From: Limnoperna fortunei
Taxonomy: Eukaryota > Mollusca > Bivalvia > Mytilida > Modiolidae
DNA: 64,000 bases
Assembly (NCBI GenBank): GCA_944474755.1
Contig: OX104125.1
Span: forward strand, 49,339,346 to 49,403,345
Reading direction: 5' to 3'
The position numbers and the translations under genes are program-made. The stretch's first letter is position 1; each line of letters opens with the position of its first letter. Shown here in pieces: positions 1-11,730 of this stretch. Below the pieces are notes generated by a model. The model saw only the letters and a list, made by a program, of their open reading frames with translations, had not been told where the DNA came from and searched no databases.

Positions 1-344
1 ATGAACTGAAGAAATGACATCAAAATATTCATACTAGGTTACGTTGGCATGAGCACAACGATTTGATTTTACACTCTGTTTTATTCTTGGGGACAATCAA
101 CCAAATTCTACTTTTCTCTAAAAACTGTTGCTTAGAGTAGCGTCTAACTCTGGTTTTCTTAAAGAAAATGCTGAACAAATCTGCGAGTCATTTGGTATAT
201 TTTTTTCTGTTTTAGATGCTACGGGTCTTTACTGTATCAACTGGTCTGAACATTTTTAATGGATAGTTTGCAAAAATAAGTTTACGTCGATATATTCCTT
301 TAATTGTCAAACTAGTTGCAGAGCGAACTAAATGACATATATGT
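1..344. other. Unassigned AT-rich sequence
   Basis: No open frame of useful length, no satellite monomer and no match to the modules found elsewhere in the window. It ends where similarity to the C module begins near position 345. I see nothing that can be annotated here. Confidence 0.5.
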
Positions 345-485
345 AATCAATAAGGAATTTAATCGTTGTTTTGATTTCTGGAACATATAACTTGTGTTAG
401 AGTAGTCGTTTATTAAATGTGATTTATCTAGGTTTTCAATTCGTTTTCCGTCAAGTACTGACCCTAAAGGAGCTATGAAAGCGTT
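345..485 (+). repeat. Fragment of C module
   Basis: This stretch closely matches the C module near 18355-18485 and 28972-29105, sharing the block from 'aaggaatttaatcgttg' through 'agtactgaccctaaaggag'. After 'aaagcgtt' the copy stops and the 50-bp satellite starts at once, while the other two copies continue with unrelated sequence. It is therefore a truncated third copy of the C module, joined to satellite by a rearrangement. Confidence 0.75.
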
Positions 486-1262
486 CTACAAGCCTTTAGA
501 CAATGTAACTAATATGAACGTTTAGCATTCTTGTTCTACAAGAGTTTAGCCAATGTAGTTGCTATGACATTAACAATTTTTGTTCTTCAAGCTTTTAGAC
601 AATGCAGTTGCCATGAAAATTAACATTTCTAGTTTGAAATACTTAAGACAACGGAACTACTATTACCGTTTTAAATTTTTGTTTTACCAGCATTTGGACA
701 ACGGAACTGAACGTTTAAAGTTCATGTTTTGCAAGGCTTTAGACAATGTAACTTCTATTTACGCTTAAAGTTCTTGCTTTACAGGCCAGGCCTTTCGACA
801 ATGCAACTGATATGAATGTTTTCAATTCTTCTTCTACAAGACTTTAGACAATGAAATTGCAATGAATGTTTAATTTTTTTTTCTACAATCCTTTTGACAA
901 TGGCACTGGTATGACCGTAAACAATTCTTTAGACAATGTAGCTGCTATGAGCGTTCAAAATTCCTGTTCTACAATCCTTTAGACAACGTAACTGCTTTGA
1001 ACGTTTAAAATTCATGTTTTCCGTGGCTTTAAACAATTTAACTTCTATATATGTTTAAAATTCTTGATCTACAAGCCTTTAGACAACGTAATTGTTTTGA
1101 ACGTTTGAAATTCTTGTTCTAGAAATCTTTAGACAATGTAACAGATATAAACGTTTTCAATTCTTGTTCTTTAAGAGTTGAGACAACGTAGTTGCTGTGA
1201 ACGTTAACATTCCATGTTCTGAAATGCTTAAGACAACAGACTGCTATTACCTTTTAAAAGTA
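486..1262 (+). repeat. 50-bp satellite, array 1
   Basis: Head-to-tail monomers of about 49-50 bp. The common core reads 'ttctacaagcctttagac', then 'aatgtaactgctatgaac', then 'gtttaaaattcttg'. Monomers are diverged, with single-base changes and short indels, so the array is not recent. Open frames here, including a 62-codon one at 580-768, are by-products: the period is not a multiple of three, so the frame shifts with each monomer. The same family recurs in eight more arrays, all in this orientation. Confidence 0.93.
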
Positions 1263-3777
1263 ACTCAATGACGATGATTTTGGTAATGCGTTTTCAAAGC
1301 ATTATAGTAGAGACAAGGTACAGTTCAGGACGAGAATCGTTTAGAATTTGTAGACTTATTCAGACAAAATGAGACTAGTCGAGTCGTAATCGAGTGCAGG
1401 TCGAGACCAATTCAAACTATAGTCTGGTTGAGACTTTAATGACAATTTCCAGACCAGTCTCTTAAATTTTATTGAGCACAACGCTAGGCTATTATAGCCT
1501 AATTCAGAATTTTCAAGCAAGTAAAGACGTATATCGAGAAAAGTTAAGTAATATTAAAACAGATTTAGACCGGTCGAGTAAAATCCAGTTCAATTCAGTA
1601 GAATTAAGTAACCCTTTCATACAAGCATAGCTATAATTTTCTATACGTTCGATTTTCTTACACTGTACCATGAGATGGCTATCTTCTTTTCCAATTTACG
1701 GTTTGACATCCACTGTCTAAGGGTATCTCGCTAAATAATATACAATATCAAAACTACACAGTAAACTAAGTTTTTAATTTAAACCAGTATATTCAATGGG
1801 CATTTTATTATCAAACGAATAAATTAGTCTTGAAAATTTTAGAACCTGGATGTGTTACACTTTTAAGCACGTCTTCAAATATTGATCTAGTTAAAAACGT
1901 CTTTGAACTCTACAAATTTGATACCAGTTTGTACACATGTAGATTAAAAATGTAACCAAGACACATCATATCTATAATTGTGATATTTACTTGAAATGAT
2001 TCAGATAACAATGGAATCTTAAACATTTAAACAGCTCATTAATATGATATAAATTCATTGGGTGTGGCTTTGTTTTATTACATCACATTCACAAAACAAC
2101 ACCAATTCAATGAAGAACATTTTGGTAACAAATTTCATAGAACACAAAGGAACAAATTTAGTATGGTTTAAACATGCCGGATTGACATTATTTCCCTTTA
2201 GTATAAACTGTAAATATATTTGGTTCTTGTTATTGTTATAAACATTCTATACAAATACCAAATAGGCCGTTTTAAGTGGTATCGCTAGCTTCAATCAAAG
2301 TTTGTATAATTTACACATAATTGAATGTTATAACAGACCACATGTTCACACAGTCATGTCTATTTATTCGTCATTTGACAAGACTGCCATCGGCAATAAA
2401 GAAAGGTCGAAGACACCTTAAAATTAATTTGGTCAATTGTGTCCTGAACTGTTGACCTTTTATAAATACAAGATAATCTTTATAACTAGGTATTGTAATG
2501 ACCCCGTGAAGTAGGTGGTACTTCATGTTTCAACATTTAAATAAGATTTTTATTATAGATAAAGAGGTCGGTGAGTACTTTTACAATTTCGGCAAATTGG
2601 TTTATAAATCAAATTATCCTATTTAATACCAATACTTGTTATTGCATTTAGTGTTATCTATTTAGTCAACATTTCACAAAATTGCCATCGGCAATAAAGA
2701 ACGTGTTATTGTATTCAATGTTAAAAGTTAGATTATCATTCCTAATTTTCATTACGCTTCAAATTAATTTAAAGATTTTCGTCAAAGGTTTTCTTATTTT
2801 GTTTTAGAATGTTTTTTTTTTAGGTAATGGATTAGTTGTCAAATTTCAAATAATTTAAATATATTTATGACAACAATGTCTGTGCAAAGTAGAAAAAAAA
2901 ACCATTTTGAGTGATTCCGTTTCATTTCCTATGTAGAACGAACAACTTTATCTGTTTTAAGTTTGATGTTTCCGCGTGTGAATGTTTCTAAAATTGACTT
3001 AATAATAAGCCATCTAGAATGTAATCACCAATAAAAAAGGTGGCAAACAATTTCAAGTATTTTTGTTAATTGTGTTTCAAACGTGTTGACTTTTTATTGA
3101 CATAAGATGATTTTTTAGAAACAATCGCATGAACTTTAAAAATCTTAATTAAATCTAGGTTTAATTGAATTTGAATTAGCTTTACGATTTTTACTGTTAA
3201 AGGTCTTTTTCTAAAAACAGTTCTACGGTTGGGTTATTTTGTTTTATTTAAAAAAGGTTAAGTTTTGAACAAATCAATATTTAAAAAAATGCCTGTATTA
3301 GGATTCTATATTTCTATGTATAGTTTATGGTCGTCATGTTCCCTAATCTACCGTAACGGCATAACAGTGTCACCAATGACCATTGATTTCTTTCCGTTTG
3401 TCGTAACTATTTTAACCCTTTTTATTATAATATGACTATTCGCGTGTGTGACTAATTACAAATGTTAACCTGAGTACAATGAATAATGCTTCACGTGGAG
3501 CAGGAGTTGATGTTCCTTCCAGAACACACGTGGTTTTCCTGGGGTTTGCCATACTCAAATTTTGGTTTTCGTGTTGTGTGGGTGATTAGTGTGTTATTGT
3601 CCCCTCTTTTGATTAACCGTTGTTTTGTTCTCTTCCTTGATTTATTGTTTTGTACCTTCTGTGTCCTGTGTTTTTGTATTAATTGTTTGTAAGTACTATA
3701 ATACACTTAAATATTTAATAATGAGATGTTCGATTAACGGTTTGGAAACAATTATGACATAAATCACAACACAACTC
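1259..3777 (+). repeat. A module, copy 1
   Basis: Non-satellite block between two satellite arrays, with further copies at 25606-28040 and 49669-51570 and a deleted copy at 7463-7756. The left edge ('gtaactcaatgacgatgatt') and right edge ('gttcgattaacggtttgg') meet the satellite in the same way in several copies. Inside, a ~45-bp stretch ending in the small hairpin 'ttgccatcggcaa' occurs twice (about 2360-2400 and 2656-2696), an old internal duplication. The right third (about 3270-3715) resembles the 3' part of a dispersed mollusc retroelement as I remember it. Copy 1 keeps about 110 bp (about 3422-3530) that copy 3 lacks. There is no intact gene. Confidence 0.85.
3289..3435 (+). CDS. Short conserved open frame in A module (48 codons)
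   Basis: An ATG-started frame beginning MPVLGFYISMYSLWSSCSL and ending after VVTILTLFIII. Its counterpart in A module copy 3 (27658) differs at only a few residues over the first 45 and then diverges, so the shared frame is older than the duplication. The middle carries the phrase YRNGITVSPMTIDFFPF. I associate this with the 3' region of a dispersed bivalve retroelement, from memory only. It could be a small transposon ORF or simply well-preserved repeat DNA. There is no signal peptide or recognised domain. Translation is unproven. Confidence 0.3.
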   Translation: MPVLGFYISMYSLWSSCSLIYRNGITVSPMTIDFFPFVVTILTLFIII

Positions 3778-6700
3778 CTTGTTCTATAAGCTTTTGGACA
3801 ATGTAACTGCAGTTGATGATTGAAATTCTTCTTTCAAAAGCCTTTAGACAACGTAAATGATATGAACGTTAACAATTCTTGCTCTACAAGCCTTTAGTCA
3901 ATGTAACTGCTATGAAGTTTAAAATTCTGGTTCTACTAGCCTTTAGACAATGTTACTCCTATGGGCGTTTAAAATACTTGATCTTCAAGAATTTAGACAA
4001 TGTAACTGCTATAGCCGCTTATAGTTCGTGTTTACTAGCTTTAAGAAAATGTAACTGCTATAAACATTTTAAATTCGTGCTCTACAAGCCTTTAGACAAT
4101 GTGACAGCTATGGACGTTAACAATTCTTGCTACAAGCCTTTAGACAATGTGACTGCTACAATTCTTAATCCAATAACTTTTATACAATGTAAATGCTATA
4201 AACACTTAAAATTCGTGTTCTACAATAATTTAGACAATGTAACTGCTTTGAACGTTTAAAATTATTGTTTTACAAGGTTTTAGACTATTTAATTGCAATT
4301 TGTGTTTCCAGTTCTTGTACTGAAAGCCTTTAGATAATGTAACTGCAATGCGCGTTTAAAATACTTTTTCTACACGCCTTTAGACAATTTAACTGCTATA
4401 ACCGTTTACAATTCTTGCTCTGCTGGGTTTTAGACAATGTAACTGCAACAAACGTTTAAAATTCGTTTTCTACAAGCTTTTAGACAATGTAACAGCTATG
4501 AACGTTTAAAATTCTTGTTTTAAAAGGATTTAGACAATTAACTGCTATGTACGTTTAAAGTCACTGTTCTACAAGCCTTCAGAAAATGAAATCGCTATGA
4601 ACGTTTCAAATTCTTGTTCTACATGTCATTGGACAATGTTTCTGCTATGCACGTTAACTAGCCTGTTCTGCAGGCCTTTAGACAATGGAACTGCATGAAA
4701 CGTTTAAAATAGATTCTGTATAAGGCTTTAGACGATGTAACTGCTATGTAAGTTTCAAGCTTTTATTCTACAAGCCTTTAGTGGCCTCGGAGTCCGAGTG
4801 ATTAAGGTAGTTCGCCTACAATTGATCACGTGGTCTGTCAGCACTGATATTGCGGGTTCGATTCTCACTGCAGGCAGGGTGTACTTGACTCCAATCTTAA
4901 TTGACAAGGATTGCTATTTTTCATACCGACGGTCGGGGGTTTTCTCTGGGTACTCCGACTTCCTCCCCCAATAAAAACTGGACGCCATGGTATAGCTGAA
5001 AAATTGCTGCAAGTGGCGTTAAACAACATTCAAACAAACAAAACGATCTACAAGCCTTTAGATTAAGTAAGTGCTATGAACGTTTGAAATTGGTTTTCAA
5101 CTAGCATTTAGACCATGTGAACAATATTTCTTCCACAGTCCTATAGACAATGTAACTGTTATTGACGCTTACAATTATTGCTCTGAAATACTTTAGACAA
5201 TGAAACTACTATGACCGTTTTAAATTTTTGTGCACAAGTCTTTAGAGAATGGAACTTCTATGAACGTTTAAAATTCTTGTTCTGTCAGCCATTAGACAAT
5301 GTAACTGACAAGACCGTTATCAATTTTGTTCAATAAGCCTTTAGAAAATTTAACTGCTATGAATGTTTAAAATTCTTTTTGTACAAGACAATAAAAATGG
5401 CATGAACGTTAACAAGTCTTTCTCTATAAGCCTTTAAAATTTAACTGATACGAACACTTAACATTTCTGTACTACAAGCCTTGAGACTGTTATGAACGTA
5501 TAAAATTCGTGTTCTACAGGCCTTTAGCCAATATAAGTGGCATGGACGTTTAAAATTATTGATCTACAAGCCATTTGACAATGCAACTGATATGGGCGTT
5601 TACAATTCTTGTTCTACTAGCTTTTTGACAATGAAACTGCGATGAGCGTTTAAAATTCGTGTTCTACAATCTTTAAGACAATGTAACTGCTATGAACGCT
5701 TAAAATTCTTGCTTTACAAGGCTCAACACAATGTAACTGCTATATGTGTTTAAAGTTTCTGTTTTACAAGCCTTTAGACAATGTAACTGCTATGAACGTA
5801 TGAAATTCCTGTTTTATAAGCCTTTTTGCAATGTTTCTCCTATCAACGTTAAATTCTTGTTCTACAGGCCTTTAGACAATCGAACTGCTATCGACGTATA
5901 CAATTCTTGCTCTGGGTGATTTTAGACGATGTAACTGCGACGAACGTTTACAAGTCTTGTTCCACAAACCTTTAGACAATTTAAGTGATATGAACGTTTA
6001 AAAGTCGTGTTGAAATAGCCTTTAGATAATGCCTTGTACGAAAGTTTTAATTTCCTATATGACAACCCTTTAGACAATGTACCTGCTATGAACGTTTAAA
6101 ATTTGTGTTCAGCAAGGCTTTAGAATACGCGACTCCTATGATAGTTAGCAATTCTTGTTTTACAAGCCTTTAAAATCTTGTTTAAATTTCCTATAGGGCA
6201 AGCCTTTAGACAACTCAACTTCTGCGAACGTTTAAAATTTGTGTTGTACAAGGCTTTAGACAATGTAACTGCTATGTACTTTTAAAGGTCTTGTTGTACA
6301 AGCCTTTTGACAATGTAAATGCTATGAACTTTTAAAATTTGTGTTCTACAAGGCTTTAGACTATGGGACTGCTATGATATTGAACAATTCTAATTCTACA
6401 AGCCTTTAGGCAATAGAACTGCTGTAAACTGTTAAAATTCTTGTTCTACATGTGTTTAAACAATGGAACTGATATGAACGTTTAAAAGTCGTGTTCCCTT
6501 AGTCTATATACAATGTAACTGCTTCAACAATTCTTGTTCTGCAAGTCAATAGACAATATAAATGGATTCTTCTTCTATAAGCCTTTAGACAATGCAGCTG
6601 CTATAAAAGTTATCAAATCTTGGTCTGAAATACTTAAGACTATTGAACTGGTATTACCGTTTTAAATTTTTGTCCACGGGCCTTTAGAGAACATAACTGC

Positions 6701-7462
6701 TTTGAACGTTTAAAATTCATGTTTTCCATGGCTTTCAACAATTTAACTTCTATGTACGTTTAAAATTCTTGATCTACAAGCCTTTAGACAATGTAACTGT
6801 TTTGAACGTTCGAAATTCTTGTTCTAGAAACATTTAGACAATGTAACAGATATAAACGTTTTCAATTCTTGTCATATAAGAGTTTAGACAACGTAGTTGC
6901 TATGAACGTTAACAATTCTTGTTCTACAAGCTTTTAGACAATGTAGTTGCTATGAACGTTAACAATTCATGTTCTGAAATACTTAGGACGATGGAACTGG
7001 TATTGCCGTTTTAAATTTTAGTTCTACCAGCATTTAGGAAGGGAACAGCTATTACCGTTTTAAAGTGTTTTTCTACCAGCATTAAGAGGACGGAACTGCT
7101 ATGGACGTTGAAAATTAATGTTTTAAAAGGTTTCAGACAATGTAACTTCTATGTACGTTTCAAAGTTCTTGTTCTACAAGCCTTTAGACAATGTATCTGC
7201 TTTGAACGTTTAAAATTCATGTTTACAAGGCTTTAAACAATGTAACTTCTATGTACGTTTGAAGTTCTTGTTCTACAAGCCTTTAGACAATGTAACTAAT
7301 ATGAACGTTTTCAAATTCTTGTTCCACAAGTGTTTAGACAATGTAGTTGCTATGAACGTTAATAATTCTTGTTCTACAAGCTTTTAGACAATGTCTTTGC
7401 TGTGAACGTTTACAATTCTTGTTCTGAAATACTTAAGACAATGGACTGTTATTACCGTTTTT
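3778..7462 (+). repeat. 50-bp satellite, array 2 (longest)
   Basis: About 3.4 kb of satellite once the SINE at 4783-5045 is removed, roughly 70 diverged monomers. Part of it is strongly similar to 47570-49668, monomer by monomer and including the same irregular monomers. The two stretches are therefore block duplicates, not independent amplifications. The 126-codon frame at 3879-4259 crosses monomer boundaries out of phase and is not a gene. Monomers near 3960-4030 form the uninterrupted counterpart of the MITE insertion site in array 3. Confidence 0.93.
4783..5045 (+). mobile_element. tRNA-derived SINE inside satellite
   Basis: A 5' head with pol III promoter-like boxes: an A box around 'gtccgagtgattaagg' and a B box 'ggttcgattctcac'. 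It is followed by a body with 'gtgtacttgactccaatctt' and 'gggtactccgacttcctcc', and a tail 'gtggcgttaaacaac' ending in a short (CAAA)n-like run. It is non-coding and would rely on LINE enzymes. The phrase 'tctacaagcctttag' lies on both sides and may be a target duplication, though the satellite period could also produce it. The head looks like Leu/Ser-type tRNA. Family assignment (mollusc V- or Meta-SINE type) is from memory. Confidence 0.85.
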
Positions 7463-7756
7463 AAAGTAACTCAATGACGATGATTTTGGTAATGTGTTTT
7501 CAAAACAGTTAGAGACTAGGTATAGTTTAGGACGAGAATCATTTAGAATTTTTATACTGAAATATTGTTTTTGTGTTGTGTGGGTGTTTGGTTGATTAAC
7601 AACTCTTTTGTCTTTCCTTGATTTATTGTTTTGTAACTAATGTGTCATGTGTTTTTTTTTTTAATTGTGTGTTAGTACTATAAAGCACGTAAATATTTAA
7701 TAATGAGCTGTTCGATAAACGGTTTGTAAACAATAATGAGAGAAATCACAATACAA
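7463..7756 (+). repeat. A module, copy 2 (internally deleted)
   Basis: Both ends of the A module are present, but the middle (~2.1 kb) is missing. The left part ('gtaactcaatgacgatg' through 'gagaatcatttagaattttt') joins near 7555 directly to sequence that lies close to the right end of copy 3 ('atactgaaatattg' through 'gtttggttgattaacaac'). Flanking satellite junctions are intact on both sides, so this is an internal deletion of a full copy and not a separate insertion. Confidence 0.85.
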
Positions 7757-7968
7757 TTCCTTGTTTACAATCTTTTGGAAAATGTAACTGCAATGGACGA
7801 TTAAAATTCTTCTCTTAAAAGCCTTCAGACAATGCAAGTAGCATGAACGTAAACAATTCTTGCTCTGTAAGCCTCTATGCAATGTAGCTGATACGAACGC
7901 TTAAATATTCTGTACGACAAGCCTTTAGTCAATGTAACTTCCATGAACGTTAAAAATACTTGTTCTTC

Positions 7969-8442
7969 CATCCTCACAAGTCAGGGTTTCTGTTTCCACA
8001 TGTGTCCACGAAACCCTGACAAACTTAGCTAGGAAATTCCCGGACTAGAAGTCAGTATTTTGATTGGCTACATCACACCTTAATGTAGCCAATCAAAAGC
8101 TCGCTTTCATTCACGACTTGGTTAGGTGATATCCCAATGTTGATTGTAAATAAACCAAACGGATGTTTTGCATAGACCATGTGAAAATCAGTGTATTTTG
8201 TACAGTCGTGTTAATAGTTTGTTGTTACTGCGTTATTTATTGGTTGCGTTACGTTGTCGTCCCACTCAAGAATGAGTAAGAATGACTACTGCCAAACACT
8301 TGCTTCTTTCAAGCAATTTCATAAGTTGATATTTTGAAGGTTTGACGTCATATGAAAATCTTCAAGCCCAGGAATTTCCTAGCTAAGTTTGTCAGGGTTT
8401 CATGTACACATGTGGAAACAGAAACCCTGACTTGCGAGGATG
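7969..8442. mobile_element. 474-bp long-TIR MITE with 9-bp target duplication, copy 1
   Basis: The ends are inverted repeats of about 75 bp: it starts 'catcctcacaagtcaggg' and ends with the near-complement 'ccctgacttgcgaggatg'. It is flanked by the 9-bp direct repeat 'ttgttcttc' (7960-7968 and 8443-8451). The satellite at 3978-3986 has the same neighbourhood with one copy of this 9-mer ('ttgatcttc') and no insert, which confirms the boundaries. The interior has a further hairpin around 'gattggctacat' and no open frame, so the element is non-autonomous. Long TIRs with a 9-bp duplication fit Mutator-like elements; hAT (8 bp) fits less well. Confidence 0.88.
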
Positions 8443-8590
8443 TTGTTCTTCAAGAATTTAGAAAATGTAACTGCTATAGCCGTTAGAGCTCGTGTTTACT
8501 AGCTTTTAGAAAATATAACTGCTATAAACATTTGGAATTCGTGCTCTACAGGAATTTTGACAGCTTTGAACGTAACAATTCTTGTTCTAC

Positions 8591-8668
8591 AATGGAACGT
8601 TTGCAGATCTTTAGACAATGGAACGTTTACGGATCTTTAGACAATGGAACGTCTACGGATCTTTAGAC
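8591..8668 (+). repeat. 26-bp tandem repeat inside satellite, 3 copies
   Basis: The phrase 'aatggaacgtttacggatct' plus 'ttagac' repeats with starts at 8591, 8617 and 8643 and a partial copy at 8669, exactly 26 bp apart. The matching block at 51793-51836 has only one such unit, so the expansion (or loss) happened after the two satellite blocks separated. Confidence 0.85.
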
Positions 8669-11600
8669 AATGGAACTTCTATAATGTTTACAATTCTCTT
8701 GCTACAAGCCTTTAGACAATGCAACTGGTTAAGACGTTTAAAATTCTTGTTCTACAAGCCTGTAGACTATGTGACTGCAATAACCGTTTACAATTCTTGA
8801 TCCAATAGCTTCTATACAATGTAAATGCTGTAAACATTAAAAATTCGTGTTCTACAGTAATTTAGACAATGTAACTGCTTTGAACGTTTAAAATTATTGG
8901 TACAAGGTTTAAGACTATTTAACTGCAATTTATGTTTAAAGTTCTTGTACTGAAAGCCTTTAGACAATGCAACTGCAATGGACGTTTAAAATACTTCTTC
9001 TACAACCCTTTAGACAATTTAACTGCTATAACCGTTTACAATTCTTGCTCTTGTAGTGTTTAGACAATGTACCTGCAATAAACGCTTTAAATTCCTGTTT
9101 TACAAGCTTTCAGACAATGCTATGAATGTTTATAATAAATGAGTTTCATAACAATAATTTTGATTTGCAATAATTATTTGTACTGATAATCTAGACAGAA
9201 ATCTAAAAAGGACTCTGTAGTACAACATATTTTATAGAAGCATTGTATCTTTGATACGACATATGTTTGCGTGCACACGAAGCTGTGGTATATTATTACT
9301 TACTCCGAATGCATTCGAAACGAATGCTACTTACAAAATCATAAGTATTTCATTCACATAACTAGACAGCTATGTAACGCAACAACGACTTACACTAAAA
9401 TGCAACTGTGAAAGTTCTTTTCATGTCATGTAAGGAGTCTCTATTATTATATTGTTTTCCTCCACTCCTCAGAAGAAATCTTATATTTGAGAAAACGTCT
9501 CATTGAGAAACACGAAACCTACGACCCATAAGAAAACTGTATCAAACAAAACTGGAACAATGTAAACAAGTCTGTAAAAGACTCAGAACGTTTTAAGAAT
9601 GGATTTTGTTACGACATTCCGTTTTGTCTCACAGACACTTTACCCATTTCCAGAGTATCCTGTATTTGTCAAAAGTCTCTATCTCATATATTTGTTCGTT
9701 GTGTCAGTCAAAATGTGATGCAAGAGTCGTATTTTGACTGAAAGCCTGCTCACTACTAATTCAAAGAGTGTTTCATCAGTCGTATAAGACAAACTTTGAT
9801 TGAGTTTATAAAAGAATTATTGTGTCTAAGGCAGACAAAACATGTCCATGATACATTTTAGACGTTTGCTGTCAATAACCGTTGACATTACTCTCGTTTA
9901 ATATTTGTCAGCAAAACGAAATTTTAAATGTTTGAAAGATTTTTTTATTGATGTATCCGTTAATTTTATTCGGACGTTTAATGGACCGATTGTGATCGGT
10001 CCGATGAATTTATAACATGGTCCCATATCCAACGATTGGAATTTATGTTCTTATTGACTGATTGCTGACGGATGCTTGGTTGTTGACTGCACATTTGCTG
10101 CTGTGTCGTTAACCTCATGTCCTCTAATTATTATACAATATACTTATCATAAAGTTGGTATTTTATGGGATAAGTAAGCGCTTTAGTTTGATGAATACCT
10201 GGTTTTACCTCACGTTTAATACAAGTGTATTTGCCATTAATGTTTACTTCGTTTGCATTTATGAGTATATGTCTTTGTAATTTGCTTGTAACTTGTTATA
10301 TGTGTTTGTATACACAGTTTATCCTTATCAATCACATTGCAGGACAAAGAGACAGAGAAAAAAATCAGCTGGAAATCGTTTTGAGACCTCACGTTTCAGA
10401 AGGAAACACACAATGTCTTTAGCAATCTATTGATACAAGAAAAGAGTTTTTGCAAACGACTTGAGTGTAAAATATTAATTAGGTTTTTGGAAAAGAACCA
10501 GTTAGTATTTATATCATGGAAAACCGTTGTAAGTGCTAATAATTAGCACTTCCCTATTGACATAATGCATAGAAAAGTTCCGTCTTAATTACATCAAATT
10601 TTATTTTGATATCTGGCAATACGATAGCACGTGCTCTGGATATACGTTTTTTTTTTAAATTTTAATTAGTAAAATATCGGTCAAACCTTTTTGAGCTCCG
10701 CCCTCTTGTCGGTCATCAGTTATTAATAGGTGGAATCAACAGTCTTGTATGTGTAACTAATTTATAGCACAACCTTCCTCGTAAGACAAGTGCACATTTT
10801 CACGCTTCTCATTCAAAAATTTATTTGTCTAATATGGTCTGTACCACAAATATAACTTGAAAAACATTATATGATCACAATATTTAGTCGTCGTTAAATT
10901 CAGATTCTGTTCAATCCGCTTTAGGTGTGAAAGAGTAATCTAGGTGCATATATGTTTTATTTTGTTGGTGACCGTGTTTATACATTTTTCATGTGTATCA
11001 CCATAAACAAATTCATTTCTATTTTTTTTTTAAATTCGTCTTTTGTGTTCTTTCGTTAGGTGACCTTATTATAACCCATATGTTACTAGAGTGTTATATA
11101 AACAATGTGTTTCGTTTTGTAAATTTAAAAATGTAAATTCTCCGTTCTGATAGACAGTTTTAAAAGACAATGAGTTTAAGAGCAGTATCATATACATTTG
11201 TTTTAAAGTACAGTGATTATCAATTGTGATACACAATGCATTGATTTATTAAAGTTTATACAAATTATTCACAACAAATAAGCTGCTGACATACTAGTAA
11301 GACACTGAATAGTCAAAACAACTGATAAATAGTGTTGTTGAATACTAGAATCGCGACATTTCAATGAAATTTTAAGTCTACAAAATACACACAACAAAAC
11401 ATGACTGCTTGAGGACTATTAGTTCTAAAGGTATCACGAGCCCAGTAGTCACACGTCGATGCTGACAGAACTATCATTGATTCTTTCAATGATATAGTCA
11501 TTGTCTAACTTAACTGCCCTTACATTTCGGAAAATATTTAAATTCTAAGGATTTTATATTTTCAGGGTGTATAGTCTTAACCGGATTTGAATTGAATTTT

Positions 11601-11730
11601 AACTATAAATCATGCAACATCTTAATCGTTTGAATTTTAATTGTTCCGATTTGGGCACAACTGATGATACTTGATTAAATGAAATGCTCATCTGGCATAG
11701 TAAATTATGTTAACCTTGGGTAATCTTTAA

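Larger units (their letters stand above)
7757..9142 (+). repeat. 50-bp satellite, array 3
   Basis: Satellite monomers of the same family, interrupted by the MITE at 7969-8442 and containing a local 26-bp amplification at 8591-8668. The array ends near 9142, where the B module begins in mid-monomer. It shares its order of irregular monomers with 28041-28757 and 51644-52327. Confidence 0.92.

Noticed and set aside
3879..4259. 126-codon open frame with repeated peptide-like phrases (KPLDNVTAM...)
   Set aside because: It lies wholly in the 50-bp satellite. The period is not a multiple of three, so each monomer is read in a new frame, and other arrays break it.
4768..5060. 15-bp direct repeat as a firm SINE target duplication
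   Set aside because: The same phrase recurs every satellite monomer, so it could flank the SINE by chance. Recorded as possible only.
3778..7462. CRISPR-like regular spacing of ~20-bp conserved phrases
   Set aside because: The intervening parts are variants of the same sequence and not unique spacers, and the rest of the window is animal-type. It is a satellite.
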